Shown here: positions 27,655 through 35,856 of the stretch, piece after piece | Numbering within the stretch: position 1 is the stretch's first letter | Layout of the letters: each line of letters opens with the position of its first letter | DNA from: Nostoc commune NIES-4072 | Lineage (GTDB): Bacteria > Cyanobacteriota > Cyanobacteriia > Cyanobacteriales > Nostocaceae | Length of the DNA: 64,000 bases | Assembly (NCBI RefSeq): GCF_003113895.1 | Contig: NZ_BDUD01000001.1 | Coordinates: 2,269,118-2,333,117, forward strand | Reading direction: 5' to 3' | The notes under the pieces: generated by a model | What the model saw: only the letters and a program-made list of their open reading frames with translations | Told to the model about the DNA's origin: nothing | Databases searched by the model: none | Made by a program: the position numbers and the translations under genes

Positions 27655-27754
27655 ATATTGGAATGAATGGAAAGAGAGATTGTGCCTGTCCTACCGCCAA
27701 GTAGAATCAATGCTCAGTTCACTTGAAACTAAGCTTAATAGGTAGGCAAAGAGA

Positions 27755-28210
27755 TTAACCACGACCCCAGTCGCGATCGCGCTCATAGCGATAGTTATTA
27801 TCACGAATGTTGCGAAGGTTATTATCGCGCTCATAGCGGTAGTTATTGTTGCGCTCATAGCGGTGATTATGATCACGCTCATAGCGATAGTTATGATCAC
27901 GTTCATAGCGACGATTATTTTCGCGCTCATAGCGATAGTTACGATCGCGCTCATAGCGACGGTTATAATCGCGCTCATAGCGATCATTATTGTCACGAAT
28001 GTTGCGAAGGTCGTTCTGGCGGTCATAATCACCATTTCTGTGGTGACGACTATGACGTTCGTAGTTCCGATCATCGTTGCGTTGATAGCCGTAGCTATCT
28101 AACTCAGCAAGATAAGACGCTGGTGTATTAGCATCAGCTTTTGGAGAAATAGCCAAAGCTGATGCAGATGCTATCAAACCAGCCAGCAAAATAGAGGTAA
28201 AGCGGTTCAT
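27755..28210 (-). CDS. Secreted low-complexity protein with 8-residue RYERDxNx repeats
   Basis: A 151-residue protein from ATG 28210 (a TTG 12 bases upstream is in frame). It has a signal peptide (SILLAGLIASASALAISP, cleavage after PKADA), then a strongly charged region built of 8-residue units of the form RYERD-N-(H/R/N)-(Y/R) encoded by a 24-bp DNA repeat (about 27770-28000). Arg, Asp, Tyr and Asn dominate. It is likely an intrinsically disordered periplasmic or cell-surface polyampholyte; function unknown. The repeats keep other frames open on both strands, so overlapping ORFs here are artefacts. Confidence 0.6.
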   Translation of the reverse strand: MNRFTSILLAGLIASASALAISPKADANTPASYLAELDSYGYQRNDDRNYERHSRHHRNGDYDRQNDLRNIRDNNDRYERDYNRRYERDRNYRYERENNRRYERDHNYRYERDHNHRYERNNNYRYERDNNLRNIRDNNYRYERDRDWGRG

Positions 28211-28377
28211 AATTTTAGTCAAAAATTATTGACATTAATTTATGCAAGTCTAGTCTGTTTAGGAAGAGCAGATTCCACAAGTCTTTAAATCTATGCTATC
28301 AGTCTTGAATAAATCAAAAAGTTTTTTTCGGTGCGCTGATTGAGAAAAGTTTTGTTGTCTGTGATACTTTTTAACCT

Positions 28378-28485
28378 TTTAACGAACTTTGGGGGTTTAA
28401 GTCCCCAGCAAGATAGGCAGCACGTTTTGTGTCGGGGTCTAAATCCCCGTCACAAAACGTAATTGCGAATTGCGAATTGGTTTAA
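28378..28485. repeat. Dispersed repeat, copy 2 (uninterrupted form)
   Basis: A near-identical partner of 20146-20289 without the ~36-bp insertion. It contains two short hairpins, GGGGTTTAAGTCCCC and CGGGGTCTAAATCCCCG. Followed at 28530-28602 by a mosaic of GCGTAAGCGTACCC, GGGAAGCAAGC and CGTAGACATCGC short repeats, together filling the spacer between thrS and the repeat protein. Confidence 0.8.
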
Positions 28486-28647
28486 ATGCCATGAAAAGTT
28501 AAGATTAAAATGAGTTTTTGATATTAAATACGTTGCGTAAGCGTACCCTTCGGGAAGCAAGCTACACCTAGCGTCTCGTAGAGAAGCTCGTCGTAGACAT
28601 CGCACCTTTGCCAAAACCTAACAGCTAGCTAATAATCTGATCTACTA

Positions 28648-28681
28648 GAAAAAACGCACACCAATTATAATTAGTGTGCGT
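28648..28681 (-). terminator. Rho-independent terminator of thrS
   Basis: On the minus strand, ACGCACAC ... GTGTGCGT forms an 8-bp stem extended by the AATTATAATT dyad, followed by a run of six T residues. It lies 14 bases past the thrS stop. Confidence 0.85.
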
Positions 28682-28694
28682 CTGCGGTTAGATT

Positions 28695-30545
28695 TTAGAA
28701 ATTCTCGAACTTAGCGATCGCATCCTTCATTTTATCTACCACCTCATCGACAGGGATAACTCCCAATTCCCCAGAGGCGCGAGTACGGATACTCAAAGTG
28801 TTGGTTTCCACTTCTTTAGCTCCCACCACAGCCATCACGGGTATTTTTTCTTTCTCTGCATTGCGAATTTGTTTACCTAAGCGATCGCCACTAGTATCAA
28901 CTTCTGCACGGATGCCTAACGCTTTCATTTTCGCTACTACATCTTTAGCAAAGTCTAACTGTGTATCACCCACTGGGAGTAATCTAGCTTGCACTGGCGC
29001 TAACCACAAAGGGAAATCGCCCGCATATTCTTCAATTAAGATCCCAATTAGTCGTTCTAGAGAACCAAAAGGCGCACGGTGAATCATCACTGGACGTTTG
29101 CGAACACCATCTTCGGCAACGTACTCCAAATCAAAGCGTTCTGGCAAGTTGTAATCTACCTGCACAGTTCCTAATTGCCACTCCCGTTCTAGAGCATCAC
29201 TAAAGATAAAATCGAGTTTGGGGCCATAAAATGCCGCTTCTCCAATACCTTCAAAGTGATCCATCCCCAAGGTTTCAACTGCACGGCGAATTGCACCTTC
29301 GGCTTTGTCCCAAACTTCATCGGAACCGATGTACTTATCACTAGCTGGATCTCGGAAGCTGAGTCTAGCTTTAAAGTTCTTCAGTTGCAGCTTATTGAAC
29401 ACCGACAAAATCAAATCCACCACACTAAGGAATTCACTATCTAGCTGTTCTGGGGTGACGAACAGGTGAGAGTCATCCACAGTAAAACCGCGCACCCGTG
29501 TTAAACCACCCAATTCCCCTGATTGTTCGTAGCGGTAAACAGTACCAAATTCCGCCAAGCGCATCGGTAGTTCTCGATAAGAGCGTAACTCACTCTTATA
29601 TATTTGGATATGGAAGGGGCAGTTCATCGGCTTCATAACGAAGCCCTGTTCCTGTGCAGCAGCTTCTTGATCGTCTGCCATTAAGGGGAACATATCTTCT
29701 TTATATTTCTGCCAATGTCCAGAGGTTTTAAATAAGTCTACTCTGGCAATGTGAGGCGTTACTACAGATAAATAACCCCGTTTTAACTGTTCTTGCTTGA
29801 GAAAGTCTTCTAAAGTACTCCTTAACAAAGTGCCTTTGGGTGTCCATAAAGGTAAACCTGGCCCTACTAAATCAGAAAATACAAATAATCCCAGTTCCTT
29901 ACCCAGCTTCCGGTGATCTCGCCGCAGTGCTTCTTCTTTCCGTCGCTTATATTCAGCGAGTTGTTCTGGACTTTCCCAAGCGGTAGCGTAGATGCGTTGT
30001 AATTGGGCTTTAGTTTCATCCCCACGCCAATAAGCACCAGCAACGCTTTCTAGTTCAATCGCCTTGGGGTTTAATTCACTAGTATTTTCCAGATGAGGCC
30101 CCGCACACAAATCCCACCATTCATTCCCCAGGTGGTAAATTGTGATTGGTTCCTTTTTGATATCTGCCAGGATTTCTAGCTTGTAAGGTTCGTTAATTTC
30201 CTGAATCCGGCGTTCGGCTTCTTCGCGGCTGACTTCTTCTCGAATAACTGCCAACTTGCGATTAATAATCTTCGCCATCTCTTTTTTGATGGCTTTAAGA
30301 TCATTTTCGCTAAATGGTTCTGGATTGTCGAAGTCGTAGTAAAAACCGTTTTCAATCCAAGGGCCGATTGTAACTTGCGCCTTGGGAAACAGCTTTTGTA
30401 CTGCCATTGCCATAACATGGGAAGCAGTGTGGCGAATCTTCTTTAAGTTCTCCGATTCGCTGGTACGCGGTAAATAAATTTTTTCAACTTGTTCTGACTG
30501 TTCGGACTGATTTGATGAATTTGGCGACATTGGCTGCTGAACCAT
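28695..30545 (-). CDS. thrS: Threonyl-tRNA synthetase
   Basis: A class II synthetase of about 616 residues charging tRNA-Thr. The N-terminal editing domain carries HTASHVMA (HxxxH) and CAGPH. The catalytic core has motif 2 in FGTVYRYEQSGELGG, zinc ligands in MKPMNCPFHIQIY (Cys), TVDDSHLF (His) and motif 3 HRAPFGSLERLIGIL (His), and a C-terminal anticodon-binding domain (about 520-616). The usual N-terminal TGS domain is absent and replaced by a short Ser/Gln-rich leader, as I recall for cyanobacterial forms. ATG 30545 is chosen; an upstream in-frame TTG at 30596 adds 17 residues, and neither has a clear ribosome-binding site. Confidence 0.95.
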   Translation of the reverse strand: MVQQPMSPNSSNQSEQSEQVEKIYLPRTSESENLKKIRHTASHVMAMAVQKLFPKAQVTIGPWIENGFYYDFDNPEPFSENDLKAIKKEMAKIINRKLAVIREEVSREEAERRIQEINEPYKLEILADIKKEPITIYHLGNEWWDLCAGPHLENTSELNPKAIELESVAGAYWRGDETKAQLQRIYATAWESPEQLAEYKRRKEEALRRDHRKLGKELGLFVFSDLVGPGLPLWTPKGTLLRSTLEDFLKQEQLKRGYLSVVTPHIARVDLFKTSGHWQKYKEDMFPLMADDQEAAAQEQGFVMKPMNCPFHIQIYKSELRSYRELPMRLAEFGTVYRYEQSGELGGLTRVRGFTVDDSHLFVTPEQLDSEFLSVVDLILSVFNKLQLKNFKARLSFRDPASDKYIGSDEVWDKAEGAIRRAVETLGMDHFEGIGEAAFYGPKLDFIFSDALEREWQLGTVQVDYNLPERFDLEYVAEDGVRKRPVMIHRAPFGSLERLIGILIEEYAGDFPLWLAPVQARLLPVGDTQLDFAKDVVAKMKALGIRAEVDTSGDRLGKQIRNAEKEKIPVMAVVGAKEVETNTLSIRTRASGELGVIPVDEVVDKMKDAIAKFENF

Positions 30546-30596
30546 TGGCGAAGTGATTACAAAAGGTGATTTATCTGAATCTGTAGGCTTATTCAA

Positions 30597-30948
30597 CTAT
30601 AACGACTTTGATTTTTGCTTTTTTCACCTTTATCTTCTAACTACTGGCTTAATTTGTGATAGGGGATAAAGATAAATTTTTCATTGGTTCGCTGAGTATT
30701 AAATTCAGGATTTGACGCGTAGGCGTAGCCCGTCGTAGACATCGCTAAATTTCCAACTAGGTGTCAGCTATACCTCTAGACGCCTCTCCAAAGACACTGT
30801 ACAAACCCTATATCAAGACTATATAATAAAATCTGTGTTATTTGTTACAATTTTTTACATCCGCAAATTATGAGAAAATTAAAAAAAATATTAAGAAACG
30901 TAAATAACGTTAATATTAGTAAGAAAGTTTGAAATATTCTTCTCATTT
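30597..30948. other. Spacer upstream of thrS and DUF2605 gene
   Basis: Divergent-promoter region. It contains one copy of the dispersed palindrome GCGTAGGCGTAGCCCGTCGT at 30717-30746 and a very AT-rich stretch (30820-30945). No gene seen. Confidence 0.5.
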
Positions 30949-31266
30949 ATGTCAGACTCAAATTTACCAGGGACTGATTTGCTAAAAACGGTTTTAGAAC
31001 CCCTGCTGGAAGATTTTCAGCATTGGTTTACGCGATCGCGTCATTTACTGGAAACCGAGCAACTATCATTTATGAGTCACCAAGAGCAATCTGACTTGCT
31101 TTTGCGGGTTAAGCAAGCGCAGGATGAACTAAATACGGCGAAGATGCTGTTTACAGCTACTGATAAACAAGTTGGAATTGATATGGCAACATTAATGCCT
31201 TGGCATCAATTAGTAACAGAATGCTGGAATGTTGCAATGCGCTTTCGCCAAACGCGTGAAGCCTAA
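30949..31266 (+). CDS. DUF2605 family protein
   Basis: A 105-residue all-helical soluble protein specific to cyanobacteria, recognised from LLKTVLEPLLEDFQHWF near residues 11-27 and QAQDELNTAKMLFTATDKQ near 55-75. The family has no assigned function and is commonly next to a DUF2973 gene, as here (next gene, same strand). Confidence 0.8.
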   Translation: MSDSNLPGTDLLKTVLEPLLEDFQHWFTRSRHLLETEQLSFMSHQEQSDLLLRVKQAQDELNTAKMLFTATDKQVGIDMATLMPWHQLVTECWNVAMRFRQTREA

Positions 31267-31578
31267 GCAACAGATGAAAGCATCTGCTATAGCGATATAT
31301 AACGACAACCCTCTTTGCATCTACACCAGACGGTAAACTAACCGTCAAAGAAATAGTAAATATCTCTTAACACTTTCTTAACTTTTTTTGGATTAACAAA
31401 GTAATGTATCCTATGCTACCGTAAGTGGAATAACGGTTGACAAATAGCTCCATATAAATGTAATCGCATAAAAAGTGCGTCAAATACTCGTCTTAACTGT
31501 GATCTACAGGGTCGGCGAAACAAAGCGTTACAAAATGAAAATAAAGTTTTAAAAATTGTTGTCCTGGAGGAAAATCTA
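31267..31578. other. Spacer between DUF2605 and DUF2973 genes
   Basis: 312 bases with no coding frame; probably holds the promoter or leader of the DUF2973 gene. No repeat family recognised. Confidence 0.4.
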
Positions 31579-31908
31579 ATGTTACACCTGCTTTACATTC
31601 TTGCTTTTACAATCCTTGCATTTATAGCTGTTGGCAACTTAATTCGTAACCTGATTATGTTCAGTTTTGATCGGGAGCGAACTTACCCGACGAATTCCTC
31701 GCCAATGAATAATCAAGGCAACTATGGTTATTATTCATCAAAAAAACAGTTTGTACCGCATCCAGAGTTATTAGATAGCACTGGCAAATTAATTAAAGAG
31801 CCACTTTTGGTAATGCGTTCGATTAACGTTGAAGATGCGCGTCAACATCTCGATGCACTTTACGAAGCATCCCCAGGACATAAAAGAGATAATTCTGAGG
31901 AAGCATAA
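31579..31908 (+). CDS. DUF2973 family small membrane protein
   Basis: A 109-residue protein with one N-terminal transmembrane helix (LHLLYILAFTILAFIAVGNL) and a soluble tail containing HPELLDSTGKLIKEPLLVMR and SINVEDARQHLDALYEASP, the signature of DUF2973. It has a strong ribosome-binding site (GGAGG, 11-15 bases upstream of the ATG). It pairs with the DUF2605 gene upstream, a recurring cyanobacterial neighbourhood of unknown role. Confidence 0.8.
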   Translation: MLHLLYILAFTILAFIAVGNLIRNLIMFSFDRERTYPTNSSPMNNQGNYGYYSSKKQFVPHPELLDSTGKLIKEPLLVMRSINVEDARQHLDALYEASPGHKRDNSEEA

Positions 31909-31909
31909 C

Positions 31910-31937
31910 GTAGAGACGCGATTAATCGCGTTTGTAC
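31910..31937. repeat. Dispersed palindrome GTAGAGACGCGATTAATCGC
   Basis: A short palindrome of the GAGACGCGATTAATCGCGTC type directly after the DUF2973 stop. Variants occur at 32749-32774 (before the glycosidase gene's 3' end) and at 55711-55738. Common dispersed repeat of unknown role; it can form a hairpin and may act as a terminator. The remainder of 31909-32245 shows no other feature. Confidence 0.6.
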
Positions 31938-32245
31938 AAGAATTTGGGTGTAAATTATTGTTGTTTTTACATCCTTAACCTTTTTTAGCAGAAATTTTTT
32001 ACCATCCTTGAACTTGAAGCGATCGCGTCGTAGGCTGGTAAGTTAACATTATGTTGTTCACTTGGTACAGGTTGAGCCTGAAAAGGCATGGTGTGAGTGA
32101 TGAAATAATTCGTGAAGCACTCAGCGAAGTGACTGAGCGACGCAGCAACAGTTAGTAACAGTAGCATTCCTCTTCTTCTAATCAATATTTAGGTAATTTA
32201 GCTCAAGCGGTAGAAAAACATCCTGGTTGGAGATTTGAATTAGTA

Positions 32246-32650
32246 ATGACCAACCCGGAGGATACAACGTATTCTCTCAAAGCAGAGGCTTCTCTTCAAA
32301 AGCATGAAATAGAATCACAGTTGCAAGTAGCAAAGCAACTTACAACGCAACATCCAGAATTAGCTCTTTTATATTCCTGGTCTTCAGTAGAAGCAACTTT
32401 GAGACTTATTGCCCAAAAGGAAGAGCTAAGTTTACAAAGATTTGATCCACTCTATTTGGTGAAGCAATTAGCAATTGAAGGTGTAATTTCAAAATCTGAG
32501 TATCAGTTACTAATGAATGCACTCCCATTACGTAATTCTATTGCTCATGGCTTCAAAACTACACAAATTACGCAAAATTCTGTATATGAATTGATCGAGC
32601 TTACAGAGCAGCTTTTAAGAAGTCTACACACTGGCGATGAAGCAGACTAA
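32246..32650 (+). CDS. HEPN-like protein, apparently truncated at its 5' end
   Basis: A 134-residue helical protein ending in a HEPN-type segment: LRLIAQKEELSLQRFDPLY then LMNALPLRNSIAHGF, where RNSIAH matches the Rx4-6H motif of HEPN proteins. The reading frame continues upstream of the ATG for about 28 codons without a start (reaching 32165) and encodes GNLAQAVEKHPGWRFELVMT, which resembles the end of a restriction-endonuclease-like domain fused to HEPN in bacterial defence-type proteins. The N-terminal domain seems lost. Whether the remaining part is expressed is uncertain. Confidence 0.5.
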   Translation: MTNPEDTTYSLKAEASLQKHEIESQLQVAKQLTTQHPELALLYSWSSVEATLRLIAQKEELSLQRFDPLYLVKQLAIEGVISKSEYQLLMNALPLRNSIAHGFKTTQITQNSVYELIELTEQLLRSLHTGDEAD

Positions 32651-32775
32651 TACTGCGTTGATTGGAGTAGATAGTAGGGCATGGGTGCTGAATTTCATGT
32701 CATATTACCAAGCATAAAATAGGGAATAGGGAATTTCCTACTCCCTAGTACAGACACGATTAATCGCGTCTCTTC

Positions 32776-35064
32776 CTAAGCTTCAATAACTACCCGCAAA
32801 TTACCGCGTTTTTTCGCAACGCGACAAGCCGTCGTAGTCCCAGAACGCTCGAATTCTAAATCGAGGATGGTGGGGCCGACTCGCAAATTATGAAATGACA
32901 GACGATTAATCGATTCTGGCAAAGCGGGGTCGATTATTCGCAAGCAGTTATTTTGAGCATCAGGCACTAAGTTAACCATCATTTGCAGTAGTTGGAAAAC
33001 ACTGCCAGTAGCCCAAGCTTGGGGAGTGCAGGCAACTGGATACTGTACAGGGGCATTATCACCGTTCCGTTCGTAGCCGCAGAAGAGTTCTGGAGGACGT
33101 TGATAAGGCTGCTGACTCGTCATGTCGAATAAACCTTGGAAAATTTCTAGGGCTTGATCGATAAGACCGAGCGATCGCAATCCCATTGCAATCAAAGCGT
33201 TATCATGGGGCCAAACAGAACCAGTGTGATAACCCATTGGATTGTAAGCGGGTGACAAACTACTCAGAGTCCGAATGCCCCAACCATTAAACATATCTGG
33301 CGCTCGCAACCGTTCTGCGACACTATAGGCTCTTTCGTGATTGAAGAGGCCCAATTGCAGACAATGACCAGGATTTGAGGTAATACTGTCTACTGGCTTG
33401 CCATCTCCATCCAAAGCCAAAGCACAGAAATCTAAATCTTCTACCCAAAAATCTCGATTAAAACGAACTTTAAGATTTCTGGCCTCTTCTTGCCAACGAT
33501 CTGCCAAATCAAGCCGCTTTTTCATCCTAGCGATTTCTGCTAGACGCATTTTTGCAGCATAGACATAAGCTTGCACTTCACACAAGGCAATTGGGCCGTT
33601 GGCTAATTCTCCCTTGTGATTTACGATACAGTCATCAGAATCTTTCCAACCTTGGTTAGGAAGACCACGTTTGGATTTACGGAAGTAACTCAGGTAACTG
33701 GTTTCTTTCGTATTGCGATCAATCCAGTCCATTGCTGCTAGAGCATTTGGCCAAAGTTGCTCTAGAAGTTCGTGATCGTGAGTCCAAGCATAATGTTCGG
33801 CATACAGCATCAGCCACAGGGGAGTCGCATCAACTGTACCGTAATAGGGTGTATGGGGAATTTCTTGACAACGAGCCATTTCTCCCAAACGTAACTCGTG
33901 TAAAATCTTTCCCGGTTCTTCTTCGCGCCATTCGTCCTCGATTTTACCTTGGTATGCCGCAAGCAATATCAAGGTTTCTTTGGCAATTTCCGAGTTTAAC
34001 ATCAGGGCTTGAGAAGCTGTAATCAAAGAATCCCGCCCAAATAGTGTCGAAAACCACGGCACTCCAGCCGAAACTGTCTTATGCTTACCAAAAGACTGAC
34101 GCAACAAATACATATCTTGCTCGGCTCGTTCAATCACTCGATTGAAAATGCTTTTATCTGAGCTAATGCGTGTTATTTGCTGTAGCCAGTGTTGCTCCTC
34201 CATCAACTCAGCAGCTTTTGCCTGTCCTAAAGTGAAGGCGGCGCTCACGGTTGAACTAGACTGGTTGTTTTTCAACATGCTCACTCGGTAGCCCAACTTT
34301 TGAGTTTCGTGAGAAGCCAACTCTAGCTGCCAAACCGCAGTGTAACCCTTGAAATAGTCTGGTTGGCGATGCTGGAATAAAATACGGGATTCCATTACTG
34401 AGCCATCCAAACCTTGATAGGCAAGTGTTAAGGATTCTTCCCTAAAAGTTGGTGGCTCTTTGGGTATAGGCGAAACACCATCGGCTAGAGAAATTCCTTC
34501 TTCAGCCGTCGGTTCTACTAGACGTAAAAGCCTACCTCGTTTTTCTCTGTCATAGCCCCGGACTTCAAATAAATCAACAAAATCCGCATCAAAGCTGATG
34601 GTTAGTTCAAAATTGACAGTAGTTGTGCTGTAGTTAGATACTTCTATTTCTTCAAATAGTGCGCCATTGAGAACCATTTCCCGGCGAATTCCCACAGTTT
34701 CAGCTCTCAGGCGTTCGTCGATTCTGGGGTTGGTACACAAAGCTGAGAGTGAAAACCCTTTCTCGGCAGTACTACTGAGAAGTACAGGCGATCGCCCTTC
34801 AATTTGCAACTCCAAACGATTGAGAAATCTCGTATCACAGCAAAACAATCCCATGCTGGGATTGCCATCATTAAGGGAACAGCCAGAAATGTTCCCAACA
34901 GTATCCGTCACAAAAAATAAATCATCATCTTTAACCGTCAGTGTCGGTTGTGGTCTTTCACTCACAACACAAGGCCACTCCGGGATAGGTAATTGTTCAG
35001 CAGGAATAAAAGTTTTTCCATCCAGGAAAATTTTTTCCGGGGTGATTAGCGTATCCGGTGTCAT
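32776..35064 (-). CDS. Amylo-alpha-1,6-glucosidase-type glycogen debranching protein
   Basis: About 762 residues: an N-terminal GDE_N_bis-type domain (to about 300, with GLFCCDTRFLNRLELQIEG and EIEVSNYSTTTVNFELTISF) and a C-terminal (alpha/alpha)6-barrel glycosidase domain (about 310-740) with WFSTLFGRDSLITASQALM, YGTVDATPLWLMLYAEH and GSVWPHDNALIAMGL, typical of GH63/GH15-like amylo-alpha-1,6-glucosidases. It probably trims alpha-1,6 branches of glycogen or releases sucrose-related sugars. ATG 35064 (MTPDTLITPEKIFLDGKTF) is chosen over 35190, whose extra 42 residues look non-coding. Confidence 0.85.
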   Translation of the reverse strand: MTPDTLITPEKIFLDGKTFIPAEQLPIPEWPCVVSERPQPTLTVKDDDLFFVTDTVGNISGCSLNDGNPSMGLFCCDTRFLNRLELQIEGRSPVLLSSTAEKGFSLSALCTNPRIDERLRAETVGIRREMVLNGALFEEIEVSNYSTTTVNFELTISFDADFVDLFEVRGYDREKRGRLLRLVEPTAEEGISLADGVSPIPKEPPTFREESLTLAYQGLDGSVMESRILFQHRQPDYFKGYTAVWQLELASHETQKLGYRVSMLKNNQSSSTVSAAFTLGQAKAAELMEEQHWLQQITRISSDKSIFNRVIERAEQDMYLLRQSFGKHKTVSAGVPWFSTLFGRDSLITASQALMLNSEIAKETLILLAAYQGKIEDEWREEEPGKILHELRLGEMARCQEIPHTPYYGTVDATPLWLMLYAEHYAWTHDHELLEQLWPNALAAMDWIDRNTKETSYLSYFRKSKRGLPNQGWKDSDDCIVNHKGELANGPIALCEVQAYVYAAKMRLAEIARMKKRLDLADRWQEEARNLKVRFNRDFWVEDLDFCALALDGDGKPVDSITSNPGHCLQLGLFNHERAYSVAERLRAPDMFNGWGIRTLSSLSPAYNPMGYHTGSVWPHDNALIAMGLRSLGLIDQALEIFQGLFDMTSQQPYQRPPELFCGYERNGDNAPVQYPVACTPQAWATGSVFQLLQMMVNLVPDAQNNCLRIIDPALPESINRLSFHNLRVGPTILDLEFERSGTTTACRVAKKRGNLRVVIEA

Positions 35065-35549
35065 TAGCCAAAGTTCCGTGTACAGGTCTATATTTTTGTG
35101 GTCTTCTGAGTAAAGATTGCTGACCCTCACAACTTTCAAAAAAAAGACGCTTTCTAAAACTTGCTTGAGCCATTGAAGCCAAAATAACACTTAACTACTG
35201 CTGACAACATAGTAGCGCTCAAACCCGTATAAGCAGATATTTATAAATTTATTTATAACTCTAAATTGACACTCTCCGCACTTATAGGGCGGAAATTATT
35301 TGTTTTCTCCTAATTATACGATTTTGTTTTAAAAATCCATAGTATTTGATTAGACTAATTTATGATAATTCATTAATTGATTAAAATTAATCAATAATTA
35401 TTGATTAAATTATGTGAATGTAGCAGTAATGATTTTTAGATAAGAAAATTTATTTAGTAGGCATAAATCAACGTAGGCAAAGTAGGCGATGTCTACAACG
35501 GGCTACTTTCCCTATATGTGGACTATCAATAAAGAATCAGTGGTTATCG
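35065..35549. other. AT-rich spacer upstream of the glycosidase gene
   Basis: No gene seen beyond an unlikely leader extension of the glycosidase. Contains a degenerate copy of the GTAGGCGATGTCTACAACGGGC repeat type near 35472-35505 (shown in part). Confidence 0.4.
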
Positions 35550-35702
35550 ATGAATAAAATATTTCAAAATATACAACAATTAGTAGCTTGGTACTTAGTA
35601 CGGAAATATTTTGGTTGTGCAAGCATATTGCAAACTTGGTTGAGAATGTATATTGGGCGTAGTAGGTTGCCAATCAACAAATCAAGCTGTATGCACTCTT
35701 AA
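35550..35702 (+). CDS. Possible 50-residue protein
   Basis: An ATG-started frame encoding MNKIFQNIQQLVAWYLVRKY and onward to a Cys/Ser tail, ending at a TAA. The composition is protein-like (basic, aromatic, amphipathic start) but no family is recognised and no ribosome-binding site is clear. Could be chance. Confidence 0.25.
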   Translation: MNKIFQNIQQLVAWYLVRKYFGCASILQTWLRMYIGRSRLPINKSSCMHS

Positions 35703-35856
35703 TTGGTAACAAAGTGTTACGCCTGCTTTGGCAGAAAGTGCTTAAGCGCGTTCTTTACATATTGCAACTCTCTATTTAACTTGAGAGTCCCTTGGAATTT
35801 GTACAATGCAGCTGTGACTTGTGATCTTGTCGAGGTTGAGCGTTTAACAATAATTC

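Noticed and set aside
27691..28102. Long overlapping ORFs on both strands rich in Ile/Thr/Met/Ala
   Set aside because: They are alternative frames of the 24-bp repeat in the secreted RYERD protein, which alone has a signal peptide and coherent composition.
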